This document shows positions 10,971-20,195 of a stretch of DNA of 64,000 nucleotides, in pieces (the first letter of the stretch is position 1; every line of letters starts with the position of its first letter). A program made the translations under genes and the position numbers. Below the pieces are notes generated by a model, which was not told the DNA's origin, made no database searches, and saw only the letters and a list, made by a program, of their open reading frames with translations. The DNA is from Apodemia mormo (Eukaryota; Arthropoda; Insecta; Lepidoptera; Riodinidae), in NCBI GenBank assembly GCA_036924255.1, contig JAUPFN010000001.1, forward strand, positions 32,173,727-32,237,726, written 5' to 3'.

Positions 10971-11860
10971 CGTCAGGACCCCTGGACCACAAGCGATATT
11001 TGATGTTTCAATTATATTAAACTTTAGTACCTTTTTGGTACTATTTGGTACCTATGGTCAAAATTTTACTACCTCGACAAAAAAAGAGAAAAGTGAAAAA
11101 GAAAATGTCCAGACATTCTGACGTCAGGTTGTTTGGACCACATTGATTTCACTTGGATCAAAACGAGTAAACAAACTATTTTCTTCGCAAAAGTTTAGTA
11201 CCTAAATAATACCTCATAACTTTTTTTTATTTAGAATGTTTTGATGTATAAATAAAAAGTTATGTCAGAAATTAAAATTGTAGGTATATAAAATGGCTGC
11301 CCTATCGAAAAATAAGGTAATTGACATTTTTTCAAAATAGTTTGTACTTTCGAAACTTTAACGTCGTAAGGTAAGTAACATTCTTCGATAATGGTAATCT
11401 TAAAATTAAAAGATGAAGGGCACTATGATGGGGCGAAGCGGGGCGGAGCAGTCTACATCACAAGGGAAAATGCTTGCTTAGTACATTGGTGCAGTGCATT
11501 GTCGCATCGACATAATGTGCTTATGAATAGTTTTACGGAACATCTTTTTTCGGTTTGTCTATTATTTAAAGTCGAAGTCAGTCTGGCAGCTATGCCAGTT
11601 GTGGTAAAAATAAAAATAAAACAGAATCATTGAAAGATTTGAAAATTAGTAACGTCGAAAATATCGTAATCGATGACGATTTGTTTACAAATTTCTTAAT
11701 ATTTGAACTAGTTTTCTTTCCATGTAATACTACGCACCTACGATATTTATTTTTAAATAAAACTCCTTGTAGGTTTACCAACCTAAACAAGAAAAGTTCA
11801 TCAGAATTCATTTATTTGATAGTATATTTTCATACATTATCTATAGGTGCCCTCTCTTAT
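10971..11860 (+). repeat. Long inverted repeat, left arm
   Basis: Matches in reverse the block 15352-16078 (outer 740 bases) and 14640-15101 (inner part). Two copies of a GACGTCAGG...TGGACCACA phrase occur about 150 bases apart (10969-11000 and 11121-11146) and are kept in the opposite arm. An 80-codon frame at 11391-11633 has a counterpart in the other arm, but most visible codon differences change the amino acid, so selection on a protein is not supported. No flanking duplication was seen. Confidence 0.8.
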
Positions 11861-12240
11861 TAGGATTCCGTGGCAGCGACGGCATCCATGAGATGTCAAA
11901 AGTAGCTGCCAAAGCGAACGCCAGACGAGATTAGTCTCGCTTGTACTCGCAACCTGGATATTGAAGAGATTGCACTCGTTATCATCGTGTCGTATTAAAT
12001 ATATTTCCCCTTTAAATCACGGTCTGCATATTCATTTAACGATATATTCGAGACTGCATGTCTATTTTTTAATTCAACCTATTTTAAATTTTAATAATAC
12101 CTACTTAGTAATGTTCAACATACATGAACGCTCAAAATCACGTTGAGATTTTTTTAGGCCTAGTGTTTGTACAAACACTCGGTTTCGGTTTTACATTAAT
12201 GTATGACGTTACGCGTTCACATATAGCTTTCTGAACTAGA
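11861..12240. other. Nothing recognised apart from an 18-bp palindrome
   Basis: AGTGTTTGT/ACAAACACT at 12162-12179 is a perfect palindrome, possibly a transposon end next to the Tc1 relic that follows. Confidence 0.4.
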
Positions 12241-12405
12241 GAATACTTGGAAATGGAAAATATTCGGATGTTGTCCGGGCCTGCTCAATTGCTAGACTTC
12301 AACACCATTGAACATGCATGGAATATGCGCCAGAGACATGTTTTGGAGAACTTGGACGAAGTTAAAAAAGACTTGCTAAAATCTTATTGGAAGCGATTGC
12401 TGTAG
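12241..12405 (+). pseudogene. Tc1-like transposase C-terminal relic
   Basis: The frame reads EYLEMENIRML, then SGPAQLLDFNTIEHAWN, and runs to a TAG stop at 12403-12405. This is the C-terminal block of Tc1/mariner DDE transposases, normally SPDLNPIEHLWD. The proline and the first Asp context are altered. Only about 54 codons remain. Repeat H follows directly. Confidence 0.75.
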
Positions 12406-12439
12406 GACAATATTAATATTTTTTTACATAAGATAGCAA

Positions 12440-12775
12440 ATGATATGATAAGATGGAAAGTAGTGAGTGTAAAGTAAAACTATCACCTATAGATACAAGA
12501 GATGTTAATGCTGCATCACTATCCATATGGCGGTGGCCACATGCATAAGCTTCCCGGCTAGCTTACCCTCTACAAGCACTGACGCTATTGCGGCAGGAAT
12601 AGATAAAGCGGTGGTATCAAATACCCAGGCAAGATGTTGCGGAACTCTACCATCTAGAAGTCACGATGATAATGACACTTATAGCCAATTGGTCACCTTT
12701 TACAGCTTGCCTGGCAAAACGGCAGTTGGTCTATTCTTCAAACAGCGCGGACAAACATAGGGTAACTCATCGATT
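12440..12775 (-). repeat. LINE-tail repeat H, copy at 12.4 kb
   Basis: Contains the H hallmarks GACGCTATTGCGGCAGGAAT and GGAACTCTACCATCTAG. The 77-codon frame at 12527-12760 lies within it and is not a gene. Confidence 0.65.
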
Positions 12776-12933
12776 TTATGTATAATCGGTCCTAATAAGT
12801 TGTGAACTACAGAGGTGGCTACATTTTCCATCAAAGTAACCTATTAATTAACATTAAATCAATCACATGCACTGATTGTCTGTATGTAAGCAAAAATTAG
12901 CTCAGTCAAATTTTGAGCTAGATATATATTCTA

Positions 12934-13142
12934 CTAGCTGTTGCCCGCGACTTCGTTCGCGCGGATTTCGTTTACTCCGCACAGATCCTCCCCCGTAGGC
13001 GATAGCGTCATAATATGTAGCCTATATGTTAACCCGACCTGTTAGTAATATTCATGCAAAATTTGAAGTAAATCCATGCAGTACTTTTTGAGTTTACCCC
13101 GGACATACATTGACTTTTCTACGATTTTATTATATGTATAGA
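12934..13142 (-). mobile_element. Non-autonomous Helitron-like element, deleted copy
   Basis: Reverse orientation: CTAGCTGTTGCCCGCGACTT at the low-coordinate end (3' end, CTAG 12934-12937 after A) and TATATGTATAGA at the other (5' end TCTATACATATA). At 209 bp it lacks about 120 internal bases found in the other copies. Confidence 0.75.
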
Positions 13143-13469
13143 ATAGATATTATAATATGTAGAGCATATTTAGGTAAATCAACATTACTTTCATTATCTT
13201 TTATAGCTTTTTTGTAGCGTTAAAAATAAAAGTACCTACAAACTTTAGGCGCGATTTTTTCTGTTGCACCCAACATACAATTACGGTCGACTAAATTAGC
13301 AGGACAGAGTAGGTATGTGCGTTGCGGAACTCTACCAATAAGTTACGATGGCCATTGCCATCGTAACCCATTTGATCAAAATTGCCTACAAAGTTTGGTA
13401 AATATAATTAGTGTAACGGCACATACAGTGTATATTTTTTAGGATTTAATCCCATTGATATGCAGTAAA
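13143..13469. other. Mostly unassigned; short repeat H fragment
   Basis: Bases 13308-13350 (GTTGCGGAACTCTACCAATA) resemble repeat H. The rest is not recognised. Confidence 0.4.
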
Positions 13470-13880
13470 AAGTAAATATAGATGATGTAGATTGTACAAA
13501 CTTTTTAGGAATAATATTGACAAATATTGTAATTGGAAAGCACACATTGAATCTCTTGATTGATAGATTGATGATGAAAGATTGATAGATTTGTCTATGT
13601 CTTGAGAAGACTAAGATAAGTAGGAAACGCAAAAGCCTCCCTATTAGCATATCATGGATATGTCTCTTCTAATTTACAATATGGAATTCCTATTTGAGGA
13701 AATTCTGTTGAATTGGTACGAATTTTTAGAGTCCAAAAGAAATGTATTCGAGTAATATGTGGTGTTAATCAGTTACATTCCTGTAAACCACTTTTTTAGT
13801 CTCTTAAGGTACTTCTCTTACCATGTTTGTATATTTTGGAGGTATGCGTATTTGTAAAAAAGCACCAAAAGTTATTTAAA
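13470..13880 (+). pseudogene. LINE reverse transcriptase C-terminal relic
   Basis: Conceptual translation in mixed frames shows CNWKAHIE, then SLLAYHGYVSSNLQYGI, VQKKCIRVICG and HSCKPLF, matching in order the C-terminal part of the intact frame at 20198-21286. Several stops and frameshifts are present. It is an older relative of that LINE. The reverse-strand frame 13408-13650 is a shadow. Confidence 0.75.
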
Positions 13881-13973
13881 ACTTTCGGAATAGTAAGAAA
13901 TTATATGTGCCCAACCAAAAATTAAATATTTTTACAAAAAATGTGTATTGTATGTCTATTATTATATACAATC

Positions 13974-14110
13974 ACTAGCGGCCCGCCCCGGCTTCACACG
14001 GGTATAAAATATACAGCCTATGTCCCACAGTAAAAAAAAAATGATTAAAATCGATGCAGTAGTTTTGATTTATTCATTACTGCCCGTGGCCTGCAAACAA
14101 TTCTCCTTTC
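13974..14110 (-). mobile_element. CTAG-ended short element (GGCCCGCCCCGGCTTC type)
   Basis: CTAGCGGCCCGCCCCGGCTT after A is a 3' end common in lepidopteran genomes. A related end is at 63182. The other end is unclear. Class (Helitron-like or LINE 3' end) not settled. Confidence 0.5.
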
Positions 14111-14125
14111 CCTATACCATGAAGA

Positions 14126-14180
14126 TTTCCTGCTATCTTTGGAACATCTAAATTTCCTGCTATTTTTGGAACATCTAAAT
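14126..14180. repeat. Two-unit tandem repeat of 27 bp
   Basis: TTTCCTGCTAT(C/T)TTTGG followed by AACATCTAAA is repeated twice in direct orientation. Confidence 0.75.
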
Positions 14181-14214
14181 TCATATAGGTACTACATTTT
14201 TAGTTTTTACATTT

Positions 14215-14424
14215 TACCTATTTCTTTTACTTTTTCTATTAATATATTACAAAATGTCTTTATATACAACGTTCACAGCTTTCTTGTCATTAGACAATAT
14301 AAACATGTTTTCTTTAGAGGTTACTCTTCAAAGAGCTACATATAAGTTGACTATGTGAAAAACAGTCAACGCTCAAATCTAAGCCTGCAACATTGAAGGT
14401 TTGACCGTGTGATTTATTAAGGCG
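14215..14424 (-). pseudogene. Helitron Pif1-like helicase C-terminal relic
   Basis: The reverse strand from 14424 reads RLNKSHGQTFNVAGLDL and then CFSHSQL. After a one-base shift it continues as LYVAL-stop-RVTSKENMFIL. This is the C-terminal motif of Pif1/RecD-type helicases, including the Rep-helicase of autonomous Helitrons (typically NKSQGQT, then CFSHGQLYVALSR). One frameshift and one in-frame stop make it dead. It is the only Helitron protein trace seen here. A host Pif1 pseudogene is the main alternative. Confidence 0.7.
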
Positions 14425-14580
14425 AAAAAATGTGTAAGTGGTTGACCCTGCGGACCATCCCTGAAACTTCTCACTAAGTACAGGTATTTTAAGCTCAAAA
14501 GAGTAAAAACTATAAGCATAGATTTTTCAGTTCAATTTTGTTAAAAATGGCAGAATTATTAATTTTTGAAAAGCTGTAAA
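14425..14580 (-). repeat. AACTTCCC repeat, terminal fragment
   Basis: Matches the far-end region of the copy at 30655-31860 (TGTGTAAG, GGTTGACCCT, CCATCCCTGAAACTTC), in the same orientation. Confidence 0.7.
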
Positions 14581-14639
14581 TATAACTATTTATAGACATT
14601 ATAATATGTGAGTACTTATAAATATTGTAATCAAACGTA

Positions 14640-15101
14640 CTATCTAATAAATTAACTCTGGTGAATTTCTCTTTTTCAGGTTGGTAAACTAAAAAGAATT
14701 TTTGTTTGAAAATTTTTGCCGTAGGTACTTAGAATTGCATAGAAAGAAAAATAATTCAAATATTAAGAAATTTGTGATCAGCATCATCACGACGTTTTTC
14801 ACGTTACTGATTTTCAAAATTTTCAATAATTCTAAAAAAATTTCTTATTTTTACCACAACTGTCATAACCTTGCTATCACACACGTGTCCGCCAGTTTAT
14901 CTGACTTGGACTTTAAATAATAGACAAACCACAAAAGACGTTCGTTAAAACTATTCATAAGCACGTTATGTCAATCCGACAATGCACTGCTACCCGGCAC
15001 GTCACCAATGTGCTAAGCAAGCCTTTTTTCGTTGCGATAAGCCTGCTCGGTCCCGCTTCGTCCCGTCATAGTGTGCTTCATCCTTTAATCTTAGATTTTA
15101 C
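14640..15101 (-). repeat. Long inverted repeat, third partial copy
   Basis: Reverse complement of about 11390-11830, same orientation as 15352-16078. It stops where SINE A copy 2 starts (15101), so the two reverse-oriented copies stand in tandem with a SINE between them. Confidence 0.75.
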
Positions 15102-15345
15102 CGCCCCGTAGGTCGAGTGGTTAGCGATCCTGACTACGCAATCGACGGGGCTCGGTTTCGATCCCCGACGGGGACAACCATTTGTGTGATGAGCATAAAT
15201 ATTTGTATTTTCGGGTTTGGGTGTTTATTAAATATATTCTAGTGTATGTCTATGTATTAGTATCGTTGACTAACACCCATAACACAAGCAAATAATTTGC
15301 TTACTTTGGGGTTAGATCAGTAAGTATACTTTGTCTCGTGAATTA
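15101..15345 (+). mobile_element. tRNA-derived SINE, family A, copy 2
   Basis: GCCCCGTAGGTCGAGTGG head with a slightly altered B box (GGTTTCGATCCCC), the conserved TGTGTGATGAGCATAAAT body, and an AT-rich end. It separates two direct copies of the long inverted repeat. Confidence 0.85.
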
Positions 15346-15351
15346 TATTAT

Positions 15352-16078
15352 ATAAGAAATTTGTGAACAAATCGTCATCGATCACCATATTTTCCATGTT
15401 ACTGATTTTCAAAATATTCAATAATTCTGATTTTTTTATTTTTTACCACAACTGGTATACTGACTGCCAGTCTGACTTCAACTTTAAATAATAGACAAAC
15501 CGAAACAGTATGTTCGGTAAAACTATTCATAAGCACATTATGTCGATGCGACAATGCACTGCACCAATGTACTAAGCAAGCATTTTTCCTTGTGATGTAG
15601 CCCACTCCGCCCCGCTTAGCCCTGTCATAGTGCGCTTCATCTTTTAATCTTATGATTACCATTATCGAAGAATGTTACTTGCCTTACGAAGTTAGTTTCG
15701 AAAGTACAAACTATTTTGGAAAAATGTCAATTACCTTATTTTTCGATAGGGCAACCGTTTATCTACCTACAAATTTAATTTCGGATATAACTTTTTATTT
15801 ATACATCAAAACATTCTAAAGAAAAAAACGTTATGAGGTACTATTTAAGTACTAAAATTTTGCGAAGAAATTAGTTTGCTTACTCGTCTTGATCCAAGTG
15901 AAATCAATGTGGTCCAGACAACCTGACGTCAGAATGTCTGGACATTTTCTTTTTCACTTTTCTATTTTTTGTCTCGGTACTAAAATTTTGAGAGTAGGAA
16001 CCACATAGTACCAAAAAGGTACTAAAGTTTAATATAATTGAAACATCAAATATCGCTTGTGGTCCAGGGGTCCTGACG
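15352..16078 (-). repeat. Long inverted repeat, right arm
   Basis: Reverse complement of 10971-11710 by eye, with scattered substitutions and small indels. The outermost bases TCCTGACG (16071-16078) mirror CGTCAGGA (10971-10978). The 87-codon frame 15662-15399 mirrors the frame at 11391-11633. The arms enclose about 3.5 kb of unrelated repeats. Confidence 0.8.
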
Positions 16079-16094
16079 CTAACGAAATTCCACT

Positions 16095-16512
16095 AAAAAC
16101 ATTTTCATGTAAAATGTTACCACGACAAGACTATATAACTTGCACTGTCAAATAGTTATTAGATCTCGTGTACAATCAAGCTTCTAACTCTACACGCTCT
16201 CACTCTACAAGCCCTAACTTCACAAACTCTATATCTTAGTAAAAATATGTGGCTCAGCCGTTTCATGACTACAAAAAATATTGTATAACAGAAAATTATA
16301 AACCGTAAATAAATATTTCACTTTACGCCCATGTCATGTGACGGTAGCGATACAGCCAAGCCACATATTTTGTCTAAGGTGCAGAGTTTCTAAAGTGAGG
16401 GTTTATAGTTAGAAGCTTGGTTCTACATGAGATCTGATAACTTTTTGACAATGCGAGCTTTATCGTCTTATCATGGCAACATTTTGCGTGATAATGTTTT
16501 TGGTAGGATGTA
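16095..16512. repeat. Repeat I in facing copies
   Basis: A reverse copy (16095-16262) and a forward copy (16362-16512) of the repeat at 6757-6897, separated by about 100 AT-rich bases. Confidence 0.65.
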
Positions 16513-16521
16513 CTATAACTG

Positions 16522-16671
16522 AACATAATATAAGTCTATAAGAAGTCTATAAGAACATAATATAAGTCTATAAGAAGTCTATAAGAACATAATATAAGTC
16601 TATAAGAAGTCTATAAGAACATAAGTCTATAAGAAGTCTATAAGAACATAATATAAGTCTATAAGAAGTTC
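16522..16671. repeat. 32-bp tandem repeat array
   Basis: Three exact 32-bp units of AACATAATATAAGTCTATAA plus GAAGTCTATAAG, a fourth unit lacking 5 bases, and a partial fifth. Each unit contains two AAGTCTATAAG submotifs. Confidence 0.9.
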
Positions 16672-16754
16672 TTCCAAATGCTACTATTGCCTATACCGAA
16701 CGTTGTTCAAACCTGTCTACTTCATTTTATATGCATTAGATAGTAATCAACCGC

Positions 16755-17115
16755 AGGGTTTAACCGGAACCGATTTTTTTTATGTCGTAAGATGGCAAAC
16801 AAGCAGATGGGTCTCTCGATGGAAAGAGTCAATCATCGCCTACAGACACCAAAGGTGTTAATGGTGCGTTGCTATCTTGTAGCGAGGTCTAATGCCAGAT
16901 GCATAAGTTTACCGGCTACCTTATCCTCCAAACGCTATTGCGGCAGGAATAGGCAAGGCGGTGGTACCAGACCCGGGCGAGACTATGCAGAACTCTACCA
17001 CCTAGTAGCCACGATGGTTGTGACTCGCATAGTCAATCAGTCGCCTTTTACGACCTGCCTGGCAGAACGGCAGTTGGTCTATTCTTCAAAGGAGCAGGAA
17101 ACCAACACGGGGATT
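16755..17115 (-). repeat. LINE-tail repeat H, longest copy
   Basis: T-rich left edge (16774-16784), then GATGGCAAACAAGCAGATGG, GGTACCAGACCCGGGCGAGA and, near the right end, CCTGCCTGGCAGAACGGCAG. The 154-codon open frame at 16792-17256 covers it but shows no protein motif. Confidence 0.7.
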
Positions 17116-17333
17116 TATAAGACACGAGGTTTTTTTGTCGTAAGATATGACAGTAATACATATAACGTAGAACATTATTCAATTTGCAAGTTCCCGATTT
17201 TTCACGTAGTCATCGCTAGGATGACATTGAAAGGAAAAAATAAAAGAGTAGTGTAAGTGGAACAAACTCACCGTAGGTCTGTAAAATTAAAAAGACCCCA
17301 GCGGCTTAGTTATCGACCATCGTCTACCACACT

Positions 17334-17399
17334 TTCCACTACGAGTTACGACAGTAGCAAGCACAGCGTCTGCTGCTACTTACTGCTGTCGTAGTGGAA
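17334..17399. repeat. Imperfect hairpin
   Basis: TTCCACTACGA at 17334 pairs with TCGTAGTGGAA ending 17399; the middle pairs only partly (GTAGCA with TGCTAC). About 66 bases long. It could form a stem-loop RNA, but the central mismatches are unlike a typical pre-miRNA. Confidence 0.5.
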
Positions 17400-17544
17400 G
17401 TTATATAGTTTCTTTTGGTGAGTTATGGATTTCCACAAAGAAATCTTGACTCTTGTAATATAATTTCTTATAAATGCTACGCCTGTTACCCTTGAGAATG
17501 GAATAAAAAGCATAATACGCATAATGATTTCTATCACCGGATAG

Positions 17545-17690
17545 CAAATAAAAAAGAAAGATAACCGTCGCCTATAGACACTATGTGCATTACTATATGG
17601 CAGGGCACAAGCAGAAGTTTACCGATTACCTCACTCTATAGCAGACGGCAGTAAAAAGTATAGTTACGGCTGCAAAAATGAAGAGATTCT
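17545..17690 (-). repeat. LINE-tail repeat H, partial copy
   Basis: ACCGTCGCCTATAGACAC and GCAGAAGTTTACCGATTACC match the H core with decay. Confidence 0.5.
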
Positions 17691-17953
17691 ATGTAGGCAG
17701 CTCATATATTAATTTAAGAATTATTATTGTACAAGTTTACATGATTCATTAATTTATATTTACTACCTGTGTTACACAATTATCGACATTACTTTTAACG
17801 GTATTTGCACCTTACTCTCCAAGAACATTTTATAAGTCGACTAATTGCTTGTACTTACGCTTATAAAGCCCGCCCACTTAGCTGTAGTTTTCTTTTTTAC
17901 TTCATTTTATGGTACTACCGTGAATACATTTCATACATTCAATCATTGAAAAC

Positions 17954-18245
17954 TGCTCGGTTGGCGATAGCCTTGTCACCTATCATATTGTGGGACTTAG
18001 TATCTTCGGCTAATCGTGGGTGCATTTGTTGTACCTATGCCTACCTCTTCGAAGATACGGGCGTAAAGATGTCCCACAATGTGATAGGTGACAAGCCTAT
18101 CGCCAACCAGGCACTTTCCAATCCCAGGCAACGTTGTTTTTATCAGAAAACTGAAAAAACACATTTTAGAATTGCCCGACCCAGGAATCGAACCCGGGAC
18201 TTCATGCGGTCAACTCCGACACCGGACCACTAGACCACAGAGGCG
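17954..18245. mobile_element. SINE family B, two copies fused in inverted orientation
   Basis: A headless forward copy (17954-18068) abuts a reverse copy with its tRNA-like head (18069-18245). The shared part gives 37-bp inverted arms at 17959-17995 and 18072-18108 with two mismatches. The reverse copy has an intact B box (GGTTCGATTCC). The 142-codon frame at 17805-18233 is a by-product. Confidence 0.8.
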
Positions 18246-18399
18246 ATAATTTTTTTATTTATATAAAAATTTTAATTATGATTGAATTTCGATCAGCGAC
18301 TCCTACTTACTATAATAAAGTATTGATAAATGTATTCCACTTCAAAGTGACAGCCGATACGGTCGAACAATAAATCGGTAAGTAAGATAAAAGCCAAGC

Positions 18400-18640
18400 A
18401 AATACCCTTAGCAGTGAGGATGTCGGTAATTTATGAATTTGTAAGGACAAAATGAACATAGTCGGCGGCGTAAATAAAGAGCGCCGCGGCGTGGATAAAT
18501 TTGTGTCAGATCAAATGAGTCGAGCACAGGACGATTTGTTGCATTTGTTTCGTCATGTATCGCTCCGCTAGGGCTCCGCCCATTAACAAAACGAACCATG
18601 GGATAAAAATACACATTGTGACACAAAATTATCGTTTGAT
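18400..18640. other. Possibly single-copy, moderately GC-rich block
   Basis: No repeat was recognised. GCGCCGCGGCGTGGATAAAT and a TATCGCTCCGC patch stand out from the AT-rich flanks. A 72-codon reverse frame (18626-18408) shows no motif. Candidate conserved noncoding DNA. Confidence 0.35.
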
Positions 18641-18939
18641 TTGCGACAAGTGCGGAGTAGTTTCACATTTGGCTCTATTTGATAAAACGACGATGATACA
18701 TGTTTACGAAACTATATATAAAAAATATATATAAAATATAATAAAATATATAAAAATATACTTATAATAAGTTTATGATCACCTACAGGAAGGAACTTTT
18801 TAGCTCTACCAATTCAAAAGAAATATAGCGTAGTAGGGAGATAGAGCATTTTTGGTAACATTTTACGGGTTAAACGTCTTTAATGTAACTTAACTTTGTT
18901 GGATTTTTTCCCGTTTGTTTTCGTGTTTGTCAGGGCTCC

Positions 18940-19250
18940 CAGAAGAGAAAAAACCATCTGTAATTCTGCCAGGTGGTAGGTGTGTAAAAGGCGAACGATT
19001 TGCAATACGTGTCACTAACATTGTGGCAACTAGATGATAGAGTTCTGACTTCTGCAACTTCTCCCTGGATTTTTAGGACCACCACCTAACCTATTCTTGC
19101 CGCAATAGCGTCAGTGCTTGTCATTGTCCTGTTTCGGTTTGGATGGTAAGGTAGCCGGAAAACTTATGCATGTGGCATTTCCATCTCGCTACACTAATAG
19201 CATTGCGCCATTAATATCTTTGATGTCTTGAGGCGATGGTTGTATTTGTA
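18940..19250 (+). repeat. LINE-tail repeat H, opposite orientation
   Basis: Contains CTATTCTTGCCGCAATAGCG and GGCGATGGTT, the reverse complement of the copies at 6.1 and 16.8 kb. Confidence 0.65.
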
Positions 19251-20187
19251 CCTAATGTAACGTTTAAGGAAAATGTTAAAAAGTATTGTAAAGTTGAAAA
19301 AATATAACATACTTCGACTTAGATATACCAGGTTCTTATAATCAACGAACCATCATTCGTAGCAGTAACCATTAGCACCCACTTTAATAATAAAGAGACG
19401 TTCCATAAATTTTTGGACATTTGGTAGGTAATTTGTCATTTAATAAGTTAAAACTGTTCCGGAGTTTTAACTTACGCTTAGTAGAAAAGATTACTACTAC
19501 TAACTAAATCGAGTCATTTTGCTGATATAGGAACCGGGCATGACGCCTTAAATGGAAGAATCAACAGTAACAACAACGATCAACATAATACGACTATAAT
19601 TTATGACCAAATGGAGTTGGCGGTTTCACCTAGCCTTTTGATGTAAAAAAACCACACAATCTCAGGTTGTTAGGAAGCCCGAAAAATATAAAATATAAAA
19701 GTTATTCCGAAACAAAGTAAATTAATTGTAACCTTTGCAAAATTACATTTTTTCTTTGTTATGAGTGCAGGATTAAACTTTTTTATACGTGACTGTACAA
19801 ATATCGATTTAAGTAAGTACTAACTACACAAAACTTAAACATGAATGTAGGTAGGTCCCTGATTGTAAGTTGCTCCGGCACTCTGCTAAATTAACCCTTG
19901 CGAAGCCCTTCTAGTTTACCGCTAAGCTTGTATTTGTAAACGTATTCACCATCGTGTGTGGTTTATCTACATAAGGTTTAAAATTAAAATTCAAAACCTT
20001 TTTAGGTTAAAGTTGGATTGTAACTGTTAGAAAATTACACATTAAGGTATTTCATAGGCCGTTAGAAGTAATTAATTACTTAATTACGCACATTAAGTCA
20101 TTTAATTTTTTTTGTAAATTAAAAATTAATTATTATCCCGTGTTGGTCTAGATTTCTTTCTTGACTTATAGTTAATTGTTTAAAAAC
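19251..20187. other. Unassigned AT-rich stretch
   Basis: No recognised repeat, motif or splice-bounded frame. Confidence 0.4.
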
Positions 20188-20195
20188 AATAATTA

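Noticed and set aside
16522..16671. CRISPR-like array
   Set aside because: Direct tandem units with no unique spacers, in a eukaryotic context.
16792..17256. 154-codon forward open frame
   Set aside because: It follows repeat H across its length; other H copies do not keep the frame and no motif is seen.
17334..17399. microRNA precursor
   Set aside because: Central pairing is too poor and there is no expression or conservation evidence.
17805..18233. 142-codon forward open frame
   Set aside because: It is made of a SINE B foldback and its flank; the text is a reverse-read tRNA-like head.
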